Below, piece by piece: positions 1 through 8,429 of a stretch of DNA of 64,000 nucleotides. Every line of letters begins with the position of its first letter. Within the stretch, counting starts at the first letter, position 1. A program made the translations under genes and the position numbers. The notes beneath the pieces are model-generated. The model searched no databases. It was not told the DNA's origin and saw only the letters and a list, made by a program, of their open reading frames with translations. This DNA comes from Erythrobacter neustonensis (lineage in GTDB: Bacteria > Pseudomonadota > Alphaproteobacteria > Sphingomonadales > Sphingomonadaceae): positions 620,001-684,000 of the forward strand of contig NZ_CP016033.1 of the NCBI RefSeq assembly GCF_001663175.1. Reading direction: 5' to 3'.

Positions 1-549
1 TATGCCGGGATCGACATGGTCGACCTGTTGCTGCGCGACTTGTCGCAGCTCGGCATCACGCCGCAGGACCCGGTCTTCATCCAGAGCTTCGAGATCGCGC
101 CTTTGCAGCGGTTGAAGCAGCGCGGGGGCGGGTTCAGGCTGGTGCAGCTGGTCAAGCCCGAGGACGGCCCGGCGGACGAACCTGCGATCCGCTATGCCGA
201 GATGATCGCGCCTGCCGGCCTTGCCGAGATCGCGAAATATGCCGATGCGGTGGGCGCGCATATCGCGCTGCTCCTGACCCCCGATGGCACGCCGACGACG
301 CTTGTGGCGGATGCCAAGGCGGCGGGATTGGCGGTGCATGCATGGACCGTGCGGCCCGAAAACGAATTTCTGCCTGCCATGCTGCGATCAGGGACGGACC
401 CGAAGGGGCGCGGTTGCGACGGCGCATTGCTGGCGATGCTGCGCGCGGCGGGTGTTTCGGGGGTGTTTGCCGATCATCCGGGCCGCGCCGTGGACGCGGT
501 CAAAGGCGGGAAGGAAAACCTGCTGTGCAGCGTCAGCGGCGCCAGATAG
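1..549 (+). CDS. Glycerophosphodiester phosphodiesterase family protein, 3' part (cut by window start)
   Basis: The reading frame is open from the first base, so only the last 182 codons are present. The visible part matches the second half of a GDPD-type TIM barrel: a segment with IQSFE, a DAKAAGLAVHAWTVRPEN stretch and the terminal GVFADHPGRAVDAV, which corresponds to the usual GVFTDxP end of the barrel. Such enzymes hydrolyse glycerophosphodiesters to glycerol-3-phosphate and an alcohol, and many are periplasmic or lipoproteins. The amino terminus, with the catalytic HRG motif and any signal peptide, lies outside the window, so location cannot be judged. It converges on ubiG across a short gap that holds a parS site. 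Confidence 0.85.
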   Translation, partial: YAGIDMVDLLLRDLSQLGITPQDPVFIQSFEIAPLQRLKQRGGGFRLVQLVKPEDGPADEPAIRYAEMIAPAGLAEIAKYADAVGAHIALLLTPDGTPTTLVADAKAAGLAVHAWTVRPENEFLPAMLRSGTDPKGRGCDGALLAMLRAAGVSGVFADHPGRAVDAVKGGKENLLCSVSGAR

Positions 550-615
550 GTTCTGCGCCCTGTTTGACCCCTGCCAGACCCCGGTTCGATGCCTTTCACC
601 GCGGGCCCGAGTGGA

Positions 616-631
616 TGTTTCACGTGAAACA
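616..631. other. parS site 1 (ParB-binding palindrome)
   Basis: The sequence TGTTTCACGTGAAACA is a perfect 16-bp palindrome identical to the bacterial chromosomal parS consensus. Flanking bases extend the symmetry to 18 bp (615-632). It lies in the gap between the convergent gdpD-like gene and ubiG. Identical copies occur at 27441 and 40775. ParB binds such sites to organise and segregate the chromosome origin. Confidence 0.9.
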
Positions 632-654
632 TACGCGGCGGGCAAGCGCCCGAA

Positions 655-1392
655 TCAGGCGTGCCGCGCGCTAAGAATATAATTGAGCGAAAGATCGTCC
701 GACAGGTGCAGCCCCTTGCCCGGACGCCACGCGATCCCGCGCTGTGCGGTCACGCGCAAACCCGCATCCGCGAGCAGCGCCTCAAGCTCGTCGGGGGTGA
801 CGAAATCCTCCCAGTGGTGCGTGCCGCGCGGCACGTATCCGACCATTTCGGCAGCGCCCACCAGCAGCAGCCGCGAGGCCGCGGTGCGGTTGGGGGTGGA
901 CAGGATCAGCAGGCCCCCGGGTGCCAGCCGCGCGGCGACATCGCGCAGGAACGCGGCCTTGTCCGAGACATGCTCGATCACCTCGACGCTTGTTACCAGA
1001 TCGAATTCGCCGATATCCTGCCCGGCGACCTCACCCGCCATGTAGCGGATATCGAGGCCCACACCTTCGGCATGCGCTGCGGCCGCCGCGACATTCTCCG
1101 CCGCGGCATCGACCCCGGTCACCGCAGCGCCCAGCCGCGCGAGCGGTTCGCACAAGAGTCCTGCCCCGCAGCCGATATCGAGCGCCGTCTTGCCCGCCAG
1201 CGGCCTTGCTGCGCGCGGCGCATCGGGCCAGTGCGCATCGATCGCATCGCGAATGAACGCCATCCGCACCGGGTTCACCTGATGCAGGCTCGCCATCGGG
1301 CCCTTGGGGTTCCACCAGTCGCGCGCCAGCTTGCTGAAGAAATCGGCTTCCTCGGGCCGGATAGTTACATTCGATACGTTTGCGTTTCCCAT
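655..1392 (-). CDS. ubiG: UbiG: ubiquinone O-methyltransferase (both O-methylation steps)
   Basis: This is a 245-residue class I SAM-dependent methyltransferase, the normal size for UbiG. The amino terminus carries the family signature FFSKLARDWWNPKGPMASLH (residues 18-37). SAM motif I is LDIGCGAG at residues 71-78, followed by an acidic GVDAA strand end. The carboxyl half has TPNRT and GTHHWEDFVTPDEL, both typical of UbiG. It performs the first and last O-methylations of ubiquinone synthesis at the membrane. The gene is divergent from lysC; its start at 1392 leaves about 50 bp to the preferred lysC start. No ubi genes are adjacent. Confidence 0.95.
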   Translation of the reverse strand: MGNANVSNVTIRPEEADFFSKLARDWWNPKGPMASLHQVNPVRMAFIRDAIDAHWPDAPRAARPLAGKTALDIGCGAGLLCEPLARLGAAVTGVDAAAENVAAAAAHAEGVGLDIRYMAGEVAGQDIGEFDLVTSVEVIEHVSDKAAFLRDVAARLAPGGLLILSTPNRTAASRLLLVGAAEMVGYVPRGTHHWEDFVTPDELEALLADAGLRVTAQRGIAWRPGKGLHLSDDLSLNYILSARHA

Positions 1393-1445
1393 CCTTCCCC
1401 CTTAACAGCCGCCGCGAACACTCACCAGCCGGAGCATTGACCGAC

Positions 1446-2732
1446 GTGGCGCGTATCGTGATGAAATTCGGTGGCACTTCGATGGCCGGGACAGAACGCA
1501 TCCGCCGGGTGGCCAATATCGTGCGCGCGCAGGCCGCGGTCAAACCGGACGGGACACGCGATTCGGTCGCGGTCGTCGTCAGCGCGATGGCGGGCGAGAC
1601 CGACCGCCTCGTCAATTTCTGCCGCGAGGCGAACCCGCTTTACGATCCGGCCGAATATGACGTCGTGGTTGCCAGCGGCGAACAGGTGACCAGCGGCTTG
1701 CTCGCGCTTACCTTGCAAGCTTTGGGCTGCAAGGCGCGCAGCTGGCTCGGCTGGCAATTGCCGATCCACACCGTCGAAGCCCATGCCAAGGCGCGCGTCG
1801 AAAGCATCGATGCCGAGGCGCTGATCGCCAGCATGGAAGCGGGCGAGATCGCGGTGATCCCCGGCTTTCAGGGGCTGTCGGCAGAGGGCCGCGTCACCAC
1901 GCTGGGCCGCGGTGGATCGGACACCTCGGCGGTGGCGGTGGCCGCCGCGATCAAGGCGGATCGCTGCGACATCTACACCGATGTCGACGGCGTCTACACC
2001 ACCGACCCGCGCATCGTCGCCAAGGCGAAGAAGCAGAAGGCGGTGACCTACGAAGAAATGCTCGAACTCGCCAGCGTTGGGGCCAAGGTGCTCCAGACCC
2101 GCTCGGTCGGCCTTGCGATGAAGGAAGGCGTGCGGGTGCAGGTGCTATCGAGCTTCATCGGCGAAGGCGCCCCGCCTGCCGATGATCTGCCCGGGACAAT
2201 GATCGTCTCGGATGAAGAAATGGACGAATTGGTGGAGAAGGGCCTGATGGAACGCCAGCTTGTAACCGGCATCGCGCATGACAAGAACGAAGCCAAGGTG
2301 ATCCTCACCCGCGTGCCCGACCGTCCGGGTGCGGTGGCCAACATCTTCGAACCGCTCGCCGCGGCTTCGATCAATGTCGACATGATCATCCAGAACGTCG
2401 GCCGCGACAAGGGTGAGACCGACGTGACCTTCACCGTGCCGCAATCCGACCTCGCCCGCGCGCAAGCGCTGCTCGAGGATCGCCGCAGCGAAATCGGCTT
2501 CAACCGCATCATCACCGACAGCAAGATCGCCAAGATCAGCGTCGTCGGCGTCGGCATGAAAAGCCACGCCGGAGTTGCCTCCTCGATGTTCCGCGCGCTG
2601 TCGGATCGCGGGATCAACATTCAGGCGATCTCGACCAGCGAGATCAAGGTCAGCGTGATGATCGACGAGGACGAAACCGAACTTGCGGTGCGCGTGCTGC
2701 ACACCGCTTACGGGCTCGACGCGAAGGATTGA
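1446..2732 (+). CDS. lysC: Aspartate kinase
   Basis: LysC phosphorylates aspartate at the head of lysine, threonine and methionine synthesis. The protein begins MARIVMKFGGTSMAG; the KFGGTS motif (residues 7-12) is the nucleotide-binding signature. The FTTLGRGGSDTSA-like segment (here VTTLGRGGSDTSA) and IYTDVDGVYTTDPR complete the kinase domain, and two ACT domains occupy roughly residues 265-428. I chose the GTG start at 1446 because GGAG at 1431-1434 lies 11 bases upstream and the family usually begins there. An in-frame ATG at 1380 would overlap ubiG and add 22 unconserved residues. The ACT domains imply feedback control by end products. hom, a later enzyme of the pathway, is about 48 kb away. 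Confidence 0.95.
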   Translation: MARIVMKFGGTSMAGTERIRRVANIVRAQAAVKPDGTRDSVAVVVSAMAGETDRLVNFCREANPLYDPAEYDVVVASGEQVTSGLLALTLQALGCKARSWLGWQLPIHTVEAHAKARVESIDAEALIASMEAGEIAVIPGFQGLSAEGRVTTLGRGGSDTSAVAVAAAIKADRCDIYTDVDGVYTTDPRIVAKAKKQKAVTYEEMLELASVGAKVLQTRSVGLAMKEGVRVQVLSSFIGEGAPPADDLPGTMIVSDEEMDELVEKGLMERQLVTGIAHDKNEAKVILTRVPDRPGAVANIFEPLAAASINVDMIIQNVGRDKGETDVTFTVPQSDLARAQALLEDRRSEIGFNRIITDSKIAKISVVGVGMKSHAGVASSMFRALSDRGINIQAISTSEIKVSVMIDEDETELAVRVLHTAYGLDAKD

Positions 2733-2851
2733 GGCCTGCCGCCCGGGTTAGGCCGTGCGCGCGGCTTGCAATCCGGGGGCAACCATGAATATCCTCGGCC
2801 CGCTGCGACCGGCGAACCCCGCCCCGCCGCGACCACGCCGGGGAGTCCATC

Positions 2852-3454
2852 GTGAAGGGTTCATCTGAAGAACAGGACCACTACAGCGTTCTCGGCGTGC
2901 GCCCCGAGTGCGATCCGAAGGAATTGGAATTCGCCTACAAGGCGCTCGCCAAGCAATATCATCCCGATCATTCGGAGACGGCCGACCTCGATCGGTTCAC
3001 GCGGATCACCGCCGCATACCGGATCCTGCGCGACCCCTTGAAGCGTCTCGAATATGACGAGGCGAACCTTCACCTGTCCGCGGCCCCGGGGCAGGCCGGA
3101 TCCCGGTTCGACGGTTTCGATCAGGCTACCGTGAGCAACGATGCGCTGGTTCACGAAACCATCCTGATGCACCTTTACAACCTGCGCCGCCAAGGCGCGG
3201 AGAGGATCGGTGCAGGCGAATGGCAGCTGCTCGATCTGCTCGGGTGCTCGGACAAGAATCTCGCGTTCCACACGTGGTATCTGAAGGAAAAGGGCTTCAT
3301 CCAGATCGTCGAGGACGGCACCTGGGCGATCACCATCGCCGGTGTCGATCACGCGATCGAGACGATGCGGACGCGGCGGGACACGGTCCGGCTCCTGGCG
3401 CGAGCCGAGCGGGCCTATCGCGATCCCCCCGACGAAGCTGCGGGTTCAGACTGA
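2852..3454 (+). CDS. J-domain protein with winged-helix-like C-terminus
   Basis: This 200-residue protein starts at a GTG preceded by GGGGAG at 2841-2846. Residues about 8-72 form a J domain: HYSVLGVRPECDPKELEFAY, then KQYHPDHS with an intact HPD tripeptide, then YRILRDPLKRLEYDE. The rest is not a standard DnaJ: there are no zinc-binding CxxC repeats and no G/F-rich linker. Residues about 95-175 (LLDLLGCSDKNLAFHTWYLK, then GFIQIVEDGTWAITIAG) resemble a winged-helix fold. It could bring DnaK to a nucleic-acid or protein target, but the partner is unknown. It stands alone downstream of lysC with a 119-bp gap. Confidence 0.75.
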   Translation: MKGSSEEQDHYSVLGVRPECDPKELEFAYKALAKQYHPDHSETADLDRFTRITAAYRILRDPLKRLEYDEANLHLSAAPGQAGSRFDGFDQATVSNDALVHETILMHLYNLRRQGAERIGAGEWQLLDLLGCSDKNLAFHTWYLKEKGFIQIVEDGTWAITIAGVDHAIETMRTRRDTVRLLARAERAYRDPPDEAAGSD

Positions 3455-3463
3455 TTGACCCGG

Positions 3464-3721
3464 TCAGCCGGCAGGTCTTGCCTGTTTGCGGGCAATCGCC
3501 GCTTTCAGCTTGCGCGCTGCAAACACCGGCACGATCACCGACAAGGCGATTCCGCCAAGGCTGCACAGGCCAAGCCAGATCGCGGCCATCGTGCCGCCCG
3601 CCTGATAGATGCCGTAGAACACCGGTGCGGTCAGGATGATCCCGCGCACCTCGTTGGCGACAACCAGCACGGCACCGAACTTCAGCCCGATCTCCAGCAG
3701 ATATGTCGCAAGCGTGCCCAT
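3464..3721 (-). CDS. Small two-helix membrane protein, unknown function
   Basis: This 85-residue protein has two hydrophobic segments (about residues 4-38 and 42-68) and a basic tail (AARKLKAAIARKQARPAG), so both ends are probably cytoplasmic. The coding frame is plausible in composition and the gene is convergent with the J-domain gene, with only 9 bases between the stops. I recognise no family motif. Upstream on its own strand lies the long non-coding region shared with the Tad pilus operon. Confidence 0.6.
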   Translation of the reverse strand: MGTLATYLLEIGLKFGAVLVVANEVRGIILTAPVFYGIYQAGGTMAAIWLGLCSLGGIALSVIVPVFAARKLKAAIARKQARPAG

Positions 3722-4279
3722 GCCAGCGACAAGTGGCGATGAAGGATTAAAGTTTGCCTTACGCGGCTAAAAAACGTCGAAGCGCCCAGATTCTGCGGGG
3801 CGCCGAGCCAAAAGCGCTGTCGGCGCGGCGGTAAGCCCGCATTAGCCCGCGCCTCTGGTAACCGATTCGCTAACTGCAAGATGGCCCATTCGGGAAGATA
3901 GCCCGATGACATCTTCAAAAACTTGCAGGCTGGTTTTCGGCAGATTTTGACATGCCCATGCGGTGATACGGCATATGGCCCGATGCCGACAGCATTGAAT
4001 TAGCGTAACATTACACGCCTTTTGTCGAGCGAAAATGCAAGAAAGTTAGTGGTAACTGCCGCGTCGACAAATGTGTCAGAATGGCAAAATTCCTTACCTG
4101 AATTAACTTGGTGTTGACTAAGCCATGGATGTCGGGGGACAGGGAGGCTGTCTGACGGCAGCTAACGCCGCAGCGGGGGGTTGCATAACAAACTGAACCG
4201 AAAGCGCGTTTCGGCGCCGAGGGAGACGTATGGCTGCAGTCCGCAGTTCGTGTTCTGTTCAATTGCAAAGGTGAATGTC
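3722..4279. other. Non-coding region upstream of the Flp pilin gene
   Basis: These 558 bases carry no convincing gene. The stretch is visibly more AT-rich than its neighbours, especially 3890-4130, as expected for a promoter region. It contains one CtrA-box-like element (listed separately). The last 100 bases probably form the 5' leader of the pilin mRNA. I could not assign a clear sigma-70 promoter. Confidence 0.6.
4103..4117. promoter_or_regulatory. Possible CtrA-type box upstream of flp
   Basis: TTAA-N7-TTGA at 4103-4117 differs by one base from the CtrA full-site consensus TTAA-N7-TTAA. CtrA activates the Flp pilin gene pilA in Caulobacter, so the placement upstream of the pilin gene is suggestive. 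A single near-match in an AT-rich stretch can occur by chance. Confidence 0.35.
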
Positions 4280-4444
4280 ATGAAGGCTTTTCTCAAGAAT
4301 TTCGTCGCTGACCAGTCGGGCGCTTCGGCTGCCGAATATGCGCTGATCCTCGCGGTCGTCGTGGCCGGTATCGCGCTTGCTGCTGGCAACCTTGGCACCG
4401 CCGTGGAAACCAAGATTCAGGCCGCAGCCGACGAAGTGAACTGA
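4280..4444 (+). CDS. flp: Flp/Fap-type major pilin subunit
   Basis: This 54-residue type IVb prepilin starts at ATG 4280, with AAAGGTGA five bases upstream. The first 14 residues (MKAFLKNFVADQSG) are the leader. Cleavage after that glycine gives a mature pilin beginning ASAAEYALIL, with the conserved Glu-Tyr pair of Flp pilins, a single hydrophobic helix and a short polar tail. CpaA, encoded downstream, is the expected prepilin peptidase. It is the first gene of the Tad operon. A stem-loop directly after the stop probably sets a high pilin-to-machinery ratio. Confidence 0.95.
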   Translation: MKAFLKNFVADQSGASAAEYALILAVVVAGIALAAGNLGTAVETKIQAAADEVN

Positions 4445-4458
4445 TGAACCATTGTGCA

Positions 4459-4480
4459 CCCCGCTCCTTCGGGAGCGGGG
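4459..4480 (+). terminator. Stem-loop between flp and cpaB
   Basis: A perfect 9-bp stem (CCCCGCTCC / GGAGCGGGG) closed by a stable TTCG tetraloop lies 14 bases after the pilin stop. Only a weak T-rich tract (CATATTTCT) follows, so it is better read as a partial terminator or an mRNA-stabilising hairpin than as a full stop for the operon. Confidence 0.7.
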
Positions 4481-4513
4481 GCATATTTCTGCTGAGACCC
4501 AAGGGGGGGTGTC

Positions 4514-5473
4514 TTGCAAAGACGTAACATACTGGTTCTGGGCATTGCCGTGTTGTTCGGGCTGGCCGCCGTTTGGCTGGCCAACACCTATTTCGGCGCC
4601 GTTGCCGGTCAGGCAGGGGGCGGGAATGGAGTAGCCCAGCAAACCGTCAGAATCCTTGTCGCGAAGCAGGATATCGCCTTTGGCGAAGCGATCACGCCGG
4701 AAAGCGCGCAGCTCGTCGACTGGCCCGCTTCGTCGGTCCCGCAAGGCGCCGTGACCGCGCAGGAATCGCAGGCGTTCCTCGCCAAGGCCAATTCGGCCGT
4801 GCGCGCACTGGTCACCGGCGAACCCATTCTGCAATCGCGCACTTCGAACCGCGCCATGCTGTCGGCAACCCTGCCCGCCGACCAGCGCGCCGTTTCGATT
4901 CCCATCGATTTCGTGAGCGGCGTCTCCGGCTTCGTCAAACCGGGCGATATCGTCGATGTCGTGCTGACGCGTGCGGTCCCCGGATCGAACGCCACGGCCG
5001 ACGAACAGATGGCCACCCTGCTGCTCCAGAACGTGTCGGTGCTCGCAATCGACACCAGCGCGACGGACAAGCCCGCCGAGGTGGACGAGAGCCGCTCGCG
5101 GCGCGGCAAGGTTCCCGAATTTACGGCAGCAACCTTGATGGTCGATCCGCTCGGCGCGCAGAAACTGGCGCTGGCCGCCGAGGTCGGCAAGCTGACGCTG
5201 GTGCTGCGCAACGCCAATGATCGCACGCCATCGGTGCTGGCCACGGTGCTGCCGCGTGATCTTGGCAGCGGCATGATCCGGCCGGCCTCTGCCACTGCCG
5301 CACTCGCCGCCGCTCCCGCCGCAGCGCCGCGGCCGGTCGCCGCCCGGCGTGCGCCCGCCCCGCGTCGCAGCGCGCCCGAACCCGTGGCCGCTCCGCAAAT
5401 CTATCGCCCGACCATGGCGGTGCTGCGCGGTACCCAGGAATCTGTCGAAAGTGTGATGTCCAATGGCTATTGA
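4514..5473 (+). CDS. cpaB: CpaB/RcpC: Flp pilus assembly protein
   Basis: This 319-residue protein has an amino-terminal membrane anchor (RRNILVLGIAVLFGLAAVWL) followed by a SAF-type domain (about residues 45-115, including VRILVAKQDIAFGEAITPES). The middle shows IPIDFVSGVSGFVKPGDIVD, the RcpC signature. The tail is rich in Ala, Pro and Arg and of low complexity. The start is a TTG at 4514 just after a G-rich ribosome-binding region (4501-4509). CpaB is periplasmic and is thought to work with the CpaC secretin. The last 11 bases overlap cpaC, implying translational coupling. Confidence 0.92.
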   Translation: MQRRNILVLGIAVLFGLAAVWLANTYFGAVAGQAGGGNGVAQQTVRILVAKQDIAFGEAITPESAQLVDWPASSVPQGAVTAQESQAFLAKANSAVRALVTGEPILQSRTSNRAMLSATLPADQRAVSIPIDFVSGVSGFVKPGDIVDVVLTRAVPGSNATADEQMATLLLQNVSVLAIDTSATDKPAEVDESRSRRGKVPEFTAATLMVDPLGAQKLALAAEVGKLTLVLRNANDRTPSVLATVLPRDLGSGMIRPASATAALAAAPAAAPRPVAARRAPAPRRSAPEPVAAPQIYRPTMAVLRGTQESVESVMSNGY

Positions 5474-6935
5474 CGTGAAGCCCCCACGGCACCGCCGCAA
5501 CCGGACGTCCCGCCTGGCGCGCTCCGCCTTGCCTCTGGCCATCTGCGCATCAGCCGCGGCAGCCGCACTGGCCGTGCCTGCGCCCTTGCTGGCACAGCAA
5601 GGCGCAAACGCTGCATTGCATGGCGGGACGATCGAAGTTCCGGTCAACAAGAGCCAGATCGTCTCCACCGATCAGCAGATCGTCCGGGTGATGGTCGGCA
5701 ACCCCGAAATCGCCGATATCGTCCCGGTGACCGAACGATCGGTCTATGTGCTGGGCAAGGCGATGGGCACGACCAGCCTGACGTTTTATGGTTATGGCGG
5801 GCGCGTCTTGTCGGTGGTGGACATTGCCGTCGGACCCGATGTTCAGGGCCTGCGCGACCAGCTGGTCCGGCTGGTTCCCGGATCGGGGATCGAAGCCAGC
5901 ATCTCGGGCAGTTCGATCGTGCTGTCGGGAATTTCGAACAACCCCGGCGCAATCAACCGCGCGGTCCAATTGGCGAAGACCTATGCGGGCGAAAATGTCG
6001 TCAACCTCGTCTCGCTCGGGGCGAGCCAGCAGGTGATGCTCGAAGTCCGCTTCTCCGAAGTGAAGCGCGATGTCGGCCAGAACATCGGCGTCAGCGGCTT
6101 CTACAACGGCTCCAGCGTGTTCGGCGGGCTTGGCAACGGCGCCAGCATCACGCCCGATCCGGTGACCGGCGCCTCGCAGATCGGGATCGGCAGTGTGACC
6201 GACACCTTCGGGGTGCTGGGCGCGACCTTCCGGGTGCTGGGCGCGGATATCGAAGCCTATCTCAACGCGCTCGAGCAGAAAGGCTATGCCAAGCGGCTCG
6301 CCGAACCGACGCTGGTTGCGCTGTCGGGCGAAAAGGCAAGTTTCCTTGCAGGGGGCGAATTCCCGATCCCGGTGGTCCAGAACGGCGGCGTTCTGGGCGG
6401 CGGGAACGGCCCGGGCGGCAGCATCACGGTCGAATTCAAGCCCTTCGGTGTCAGCCTCGGCTTTACCCCGACCGTGCTCAGCGATCGCACGATCAATTTG
6501 AAGGTCGAACCCGAAGTCAGCTCGATCGACCGGCAGGCGTCGATCCAGTTGAACGGCATCGTCATCCCCGGTCTGCAGACCCGCCGCGCCAGCACCACGC
6601 TGGAACTGCGCGACGGGGAGAGCTTCGCGATTGCCGGCCTGTTGCAGCGCGATTTCGCATCGACCGTGAAACAGGTGCCGCTGCTGGGCAATATCCCGAT
6701 CATCGGCGCGCTGTTCCGCTCGACCGAGTTCCAGAAGGGCGAAACCGAGCTTCTTATCATCGTCACGCCGCGCCTGGTCCGTCCGATCCGCCCCGATCAG
6801 GTGCGCCTGCCGACCGATCGGGTCGCCGATCCCGATCCGGCGACGACCACCATCACGGGCGAGGCCTATGATCCCCTCCCCGCCTATCCCGCAGCCAGCG
6901 GCACGGCCGCACCGGAGACGCAATATGAATTCTGA
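5463..6935 (+). CDS. cpaC: CpaC/RcpA: outer-membrane secretin of the Tad pilus
   Basis: This 490-residue protein starts with a long basic signal peptide ending near VPAPLLAQQ (about residue 44). Next come the pilus-secretin N domain (IVSTDQQIVRVMVGNPEIAD) and a BON-like segment (about residues 130-180). The secretin barrel covers roughly residues 270-460, with GEFPIPV, VPLLGNIPIIGALFRS and ELLIIVTPRLVRP. It forms the outer-membrane channel through which the Flp pilus passes. It overlaps cpaB upstream and the small lipoprotein gene downstream by 11 bases each. Confidence 0.95.
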   Translation: MAIDVKPPRHRRNRTSRLARSALPLAICASAAAAALAVPAPLLAQQGANAALHGGTIEVPVNKSQIVSTDQQIVRVMVGNPEIADIVPVTERSVYVLGKAMGTTSLTFYGYGGRVLSVVDIAVGPDVQGLRDQLVRLVPGSGIEASISGSSIVLSGISNNPGAINRAVQLAKTYAGENVVNLVSLGASQQVMLEVRFSEVKRDVGQNIGVSGFYNGSSVFGGLGNGASITPDPVTGASQIGIGSVTDTFGVLGATFRVLGADIEAYLNALEQKGYAKRLAEPTLVALSGEKASFLAGGEFPIPVVQNGGVLGGGNGPGGSITVEFKPFGVSLGFTPTVLSDRTINLKVEPEVSSIDRQASIQLNGIVIPGLQTRRASTTLELRDGESFAIAGLLQRDFASTVKQVPLLGNIPIIGALFRSTEFQKGETELLIIVTPRLVRPIRPDQVRLPTDRVADPDPATTTITGEAYDPLPAYPAASGTAAPETQYEF

Positions 6936-7215
6936 TCGCGTTCTTGCGGCCACTGCGGCGGCGACCGCGCTGATGCTTTGCGCGTGTTCGACCAATGCGA
7001 TTACCGAAAAGCCGGGCGATCTGAAATTCGGCGATGCCAACCGTCAGACCATGATGGCGCAGGTGATCGATCCCGATCCGGTCTACACCGAACCTGCGCT
7101 CGGTAACGGCGCTCACGCATCCGATGCGGTCGAACGTTACCGTACCGACAAGGTCAAACAGCCCGACACAATCCGCACCACCGACAGCAAGGTTTCGCAA
7201 CCTCAGGCAAACTAG
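6925..7215 (+). CDS. Small lipoprotein in the CpaD position
   Basis: This 96-residue protein has a lipoprotein signal: MNSDRVLAATAAATALMLCA, with the lipobox cysteine next in CACSTN. The start at 6925 overlaps the cpaC stop. The mature part is short, hydrophilic and rich in Asp, Thr and Gln. In most Tad loci this slot holds the CpaD lipoprotein, which is about twice as long. I see no CpaD domain here, so it may be a reduced or unrelated secretin pilotin. Role inferred only from position. Confidence 0.75.
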   Translation: MNSDRVLAATAAATALMLCACSTNAITEKPGDLKFGDANRQTMMAQVIDPDPVYTEPALGNGAHASDAVERYRTDKVKQPDTIRTTDSKVSQPQAN

Positions 7216-7241
7216 ACCGACGATTTTTGAAAGACGAGGAC

Positions 7242-8429
7242 ATGAGCATCGAAATGGGTGATCGGTTACGCCAGAAGGCAGGCACAGCGCCGACCGGGAT
7301 CCGCCGCGAGCTGACGGTGATCGCTGCAAGCCGGTTCCTCGATGCGACCGCTTCGGCTGCCGCGACCGGCCTTCTGGCCGATGCGCGCCTGATCCCGCTC
7401 GAACTGGCCGAGGACCTTGCGCTCGCGCAGGTCCCGCACAGCGGCGTGGTGGTGGTGCATGTCGATCCGACCGTTCCTGCCAGCATGCGGCGCGTCGAAA
7501 CGCTGCGCTCGCGCAACCCCGAACTGTCGGTTATCGTCGCGCTGGAGCAGACCGACCTGCGACTGGTGCGCACGCTCATCCGGGGCGGCGTGGTGGACGC
7601 GATTTCCCTGCCGTTTGCCGAAGAGGAACTGCTTCAGGCGGTGCTCGCGGTTGCCGAACAGGCCAGTGACGAAACCCGGCTTGCCCCGCTGGTTGCGGTG
7701 GTCCGCCCGCTTGGCGGCGGCGGCGCGACGACGCTGGTGACGCATCTGGCCGCCGGCTTTGCCGCGGCCGGCCACAGTTGCTGCCTGATCGATCTCGACC
7801 TGCAGCTGGGGCGCGCCAGCGAAGTCATGGGGATGGCACCGCGGCGGACGATCACCGATCTCCTCGAAGCGGGAACCGCGATCGACGCGACGCTGCTCGA
7901 CGCGGTCATCCAGCGCCATGCCAGCGGTGTCGGCGTAATTTCCGCGCCTTCGGACATCTTCCCGATCGAAGCGGTCAACCGCGATCAGCTGGGCCGGGTG
8001 CTTGCTCTGGTGCGCGGTCAGTATGATTTCGTGTTCGTCGATCTGCCCGCAAGCCTCACCAACTGGAGCCTGTCGCTGCTTGCGCAGGCCGATGAAATCC
8101 TGCTGCTGACCGAACAGGGCCTGTCGAGCCTTCGCCAAGCCAAGCGCCTGCTCGGCCTGTTCGAGGCGGTCGGGATCGATGATGCGCGGGTATCGGTCGT
8201 GGTCAACCGCGTCCAGAACAAGCTGTTCGGCGCGATCAACGTCTCGGATGTCGAACAGGCGCTCGGCAAGAACATCCTCGGCGTGCTCAGGCCTGAAAAG
8301 AACGCCATCGCGGTGGCCCAGGATCAAGGCCTGCTGCTGCACGAAACCAGCGGCAAGAGCGGCTATTGCGCCGATGTTGCCGCGCTCGTGCAGAAAGTAT
8401 GCAATCGTATCGGGACATCGCCGTCATGA
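7242..8429 (+). CDS. cpaE: CpaE/TadZ: pilus assembly localisation ATPase-like protein
   Basis: This 395-residue protein has an atypical receiver domain (about residues 15-135) followed by a MinD/ParA-like domain. The P-loop reads RPLGGGGATTLVTHL: both lysines of the deviant Walker A motif are missing, as known for CpaE/TadZ proteins. LIDLDLQLGRASEV and FVFVDLPASLTNW follow at the normal positions. CpaE directs the pilus machine to its place in the cell. ATG 7242 was chosen because ACGAGG lies four bases upstream; a TTG at 7227 is possible. Its stop overlaps the likely cpaF start. Confidence 0.9.
   Translation: MSIEMGDRLRQKAGTAPTGIRRELTVIAASRFLDATASAAATGLLADARLIPLELAEDLALAQVPHSGVVVVHVDPTVPASMRRVETLRSRNPELSVIVALEQTDLRLVRTLIRGGVVDAISLPFAEEELLQAVLAVAEQASDETRLAPLVAVVRPLGGGGATTLVTHLAAGFAAAGHSCCLIDLDLQLGRASEVMGMAPRRTITDLLEAGTAIDATLLDAVIQRHASGVGVISAPSDIFPIEAVNRDQLGRVLALVRGQYDFVFVDLPASLTNWSLSLLAQADEILLLTEQGLSSLRQAKRLLGLFEAVGIDDARVSVVVNRVQNKLFGAINVSDVEQALGKNILGVLRPEKNAIAVAQDQGLLLHETSGKSGYCADVAALVQKVCNRIGTSPS

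Noticed and set aside
1380..1445. Longer LysC starting at ATG 1380, or at TTG 1437
   Set aside because: The extension overlaps ubiG and is not typical of the family; the TTG is only two bases from the GGAG site.
7242..8429. Loss of Walker A lysines in CpaE as a novel defect
   Set aside because: CpaE/TadZ proteins are known to carry this atypical P-loop, so it is a family trait.
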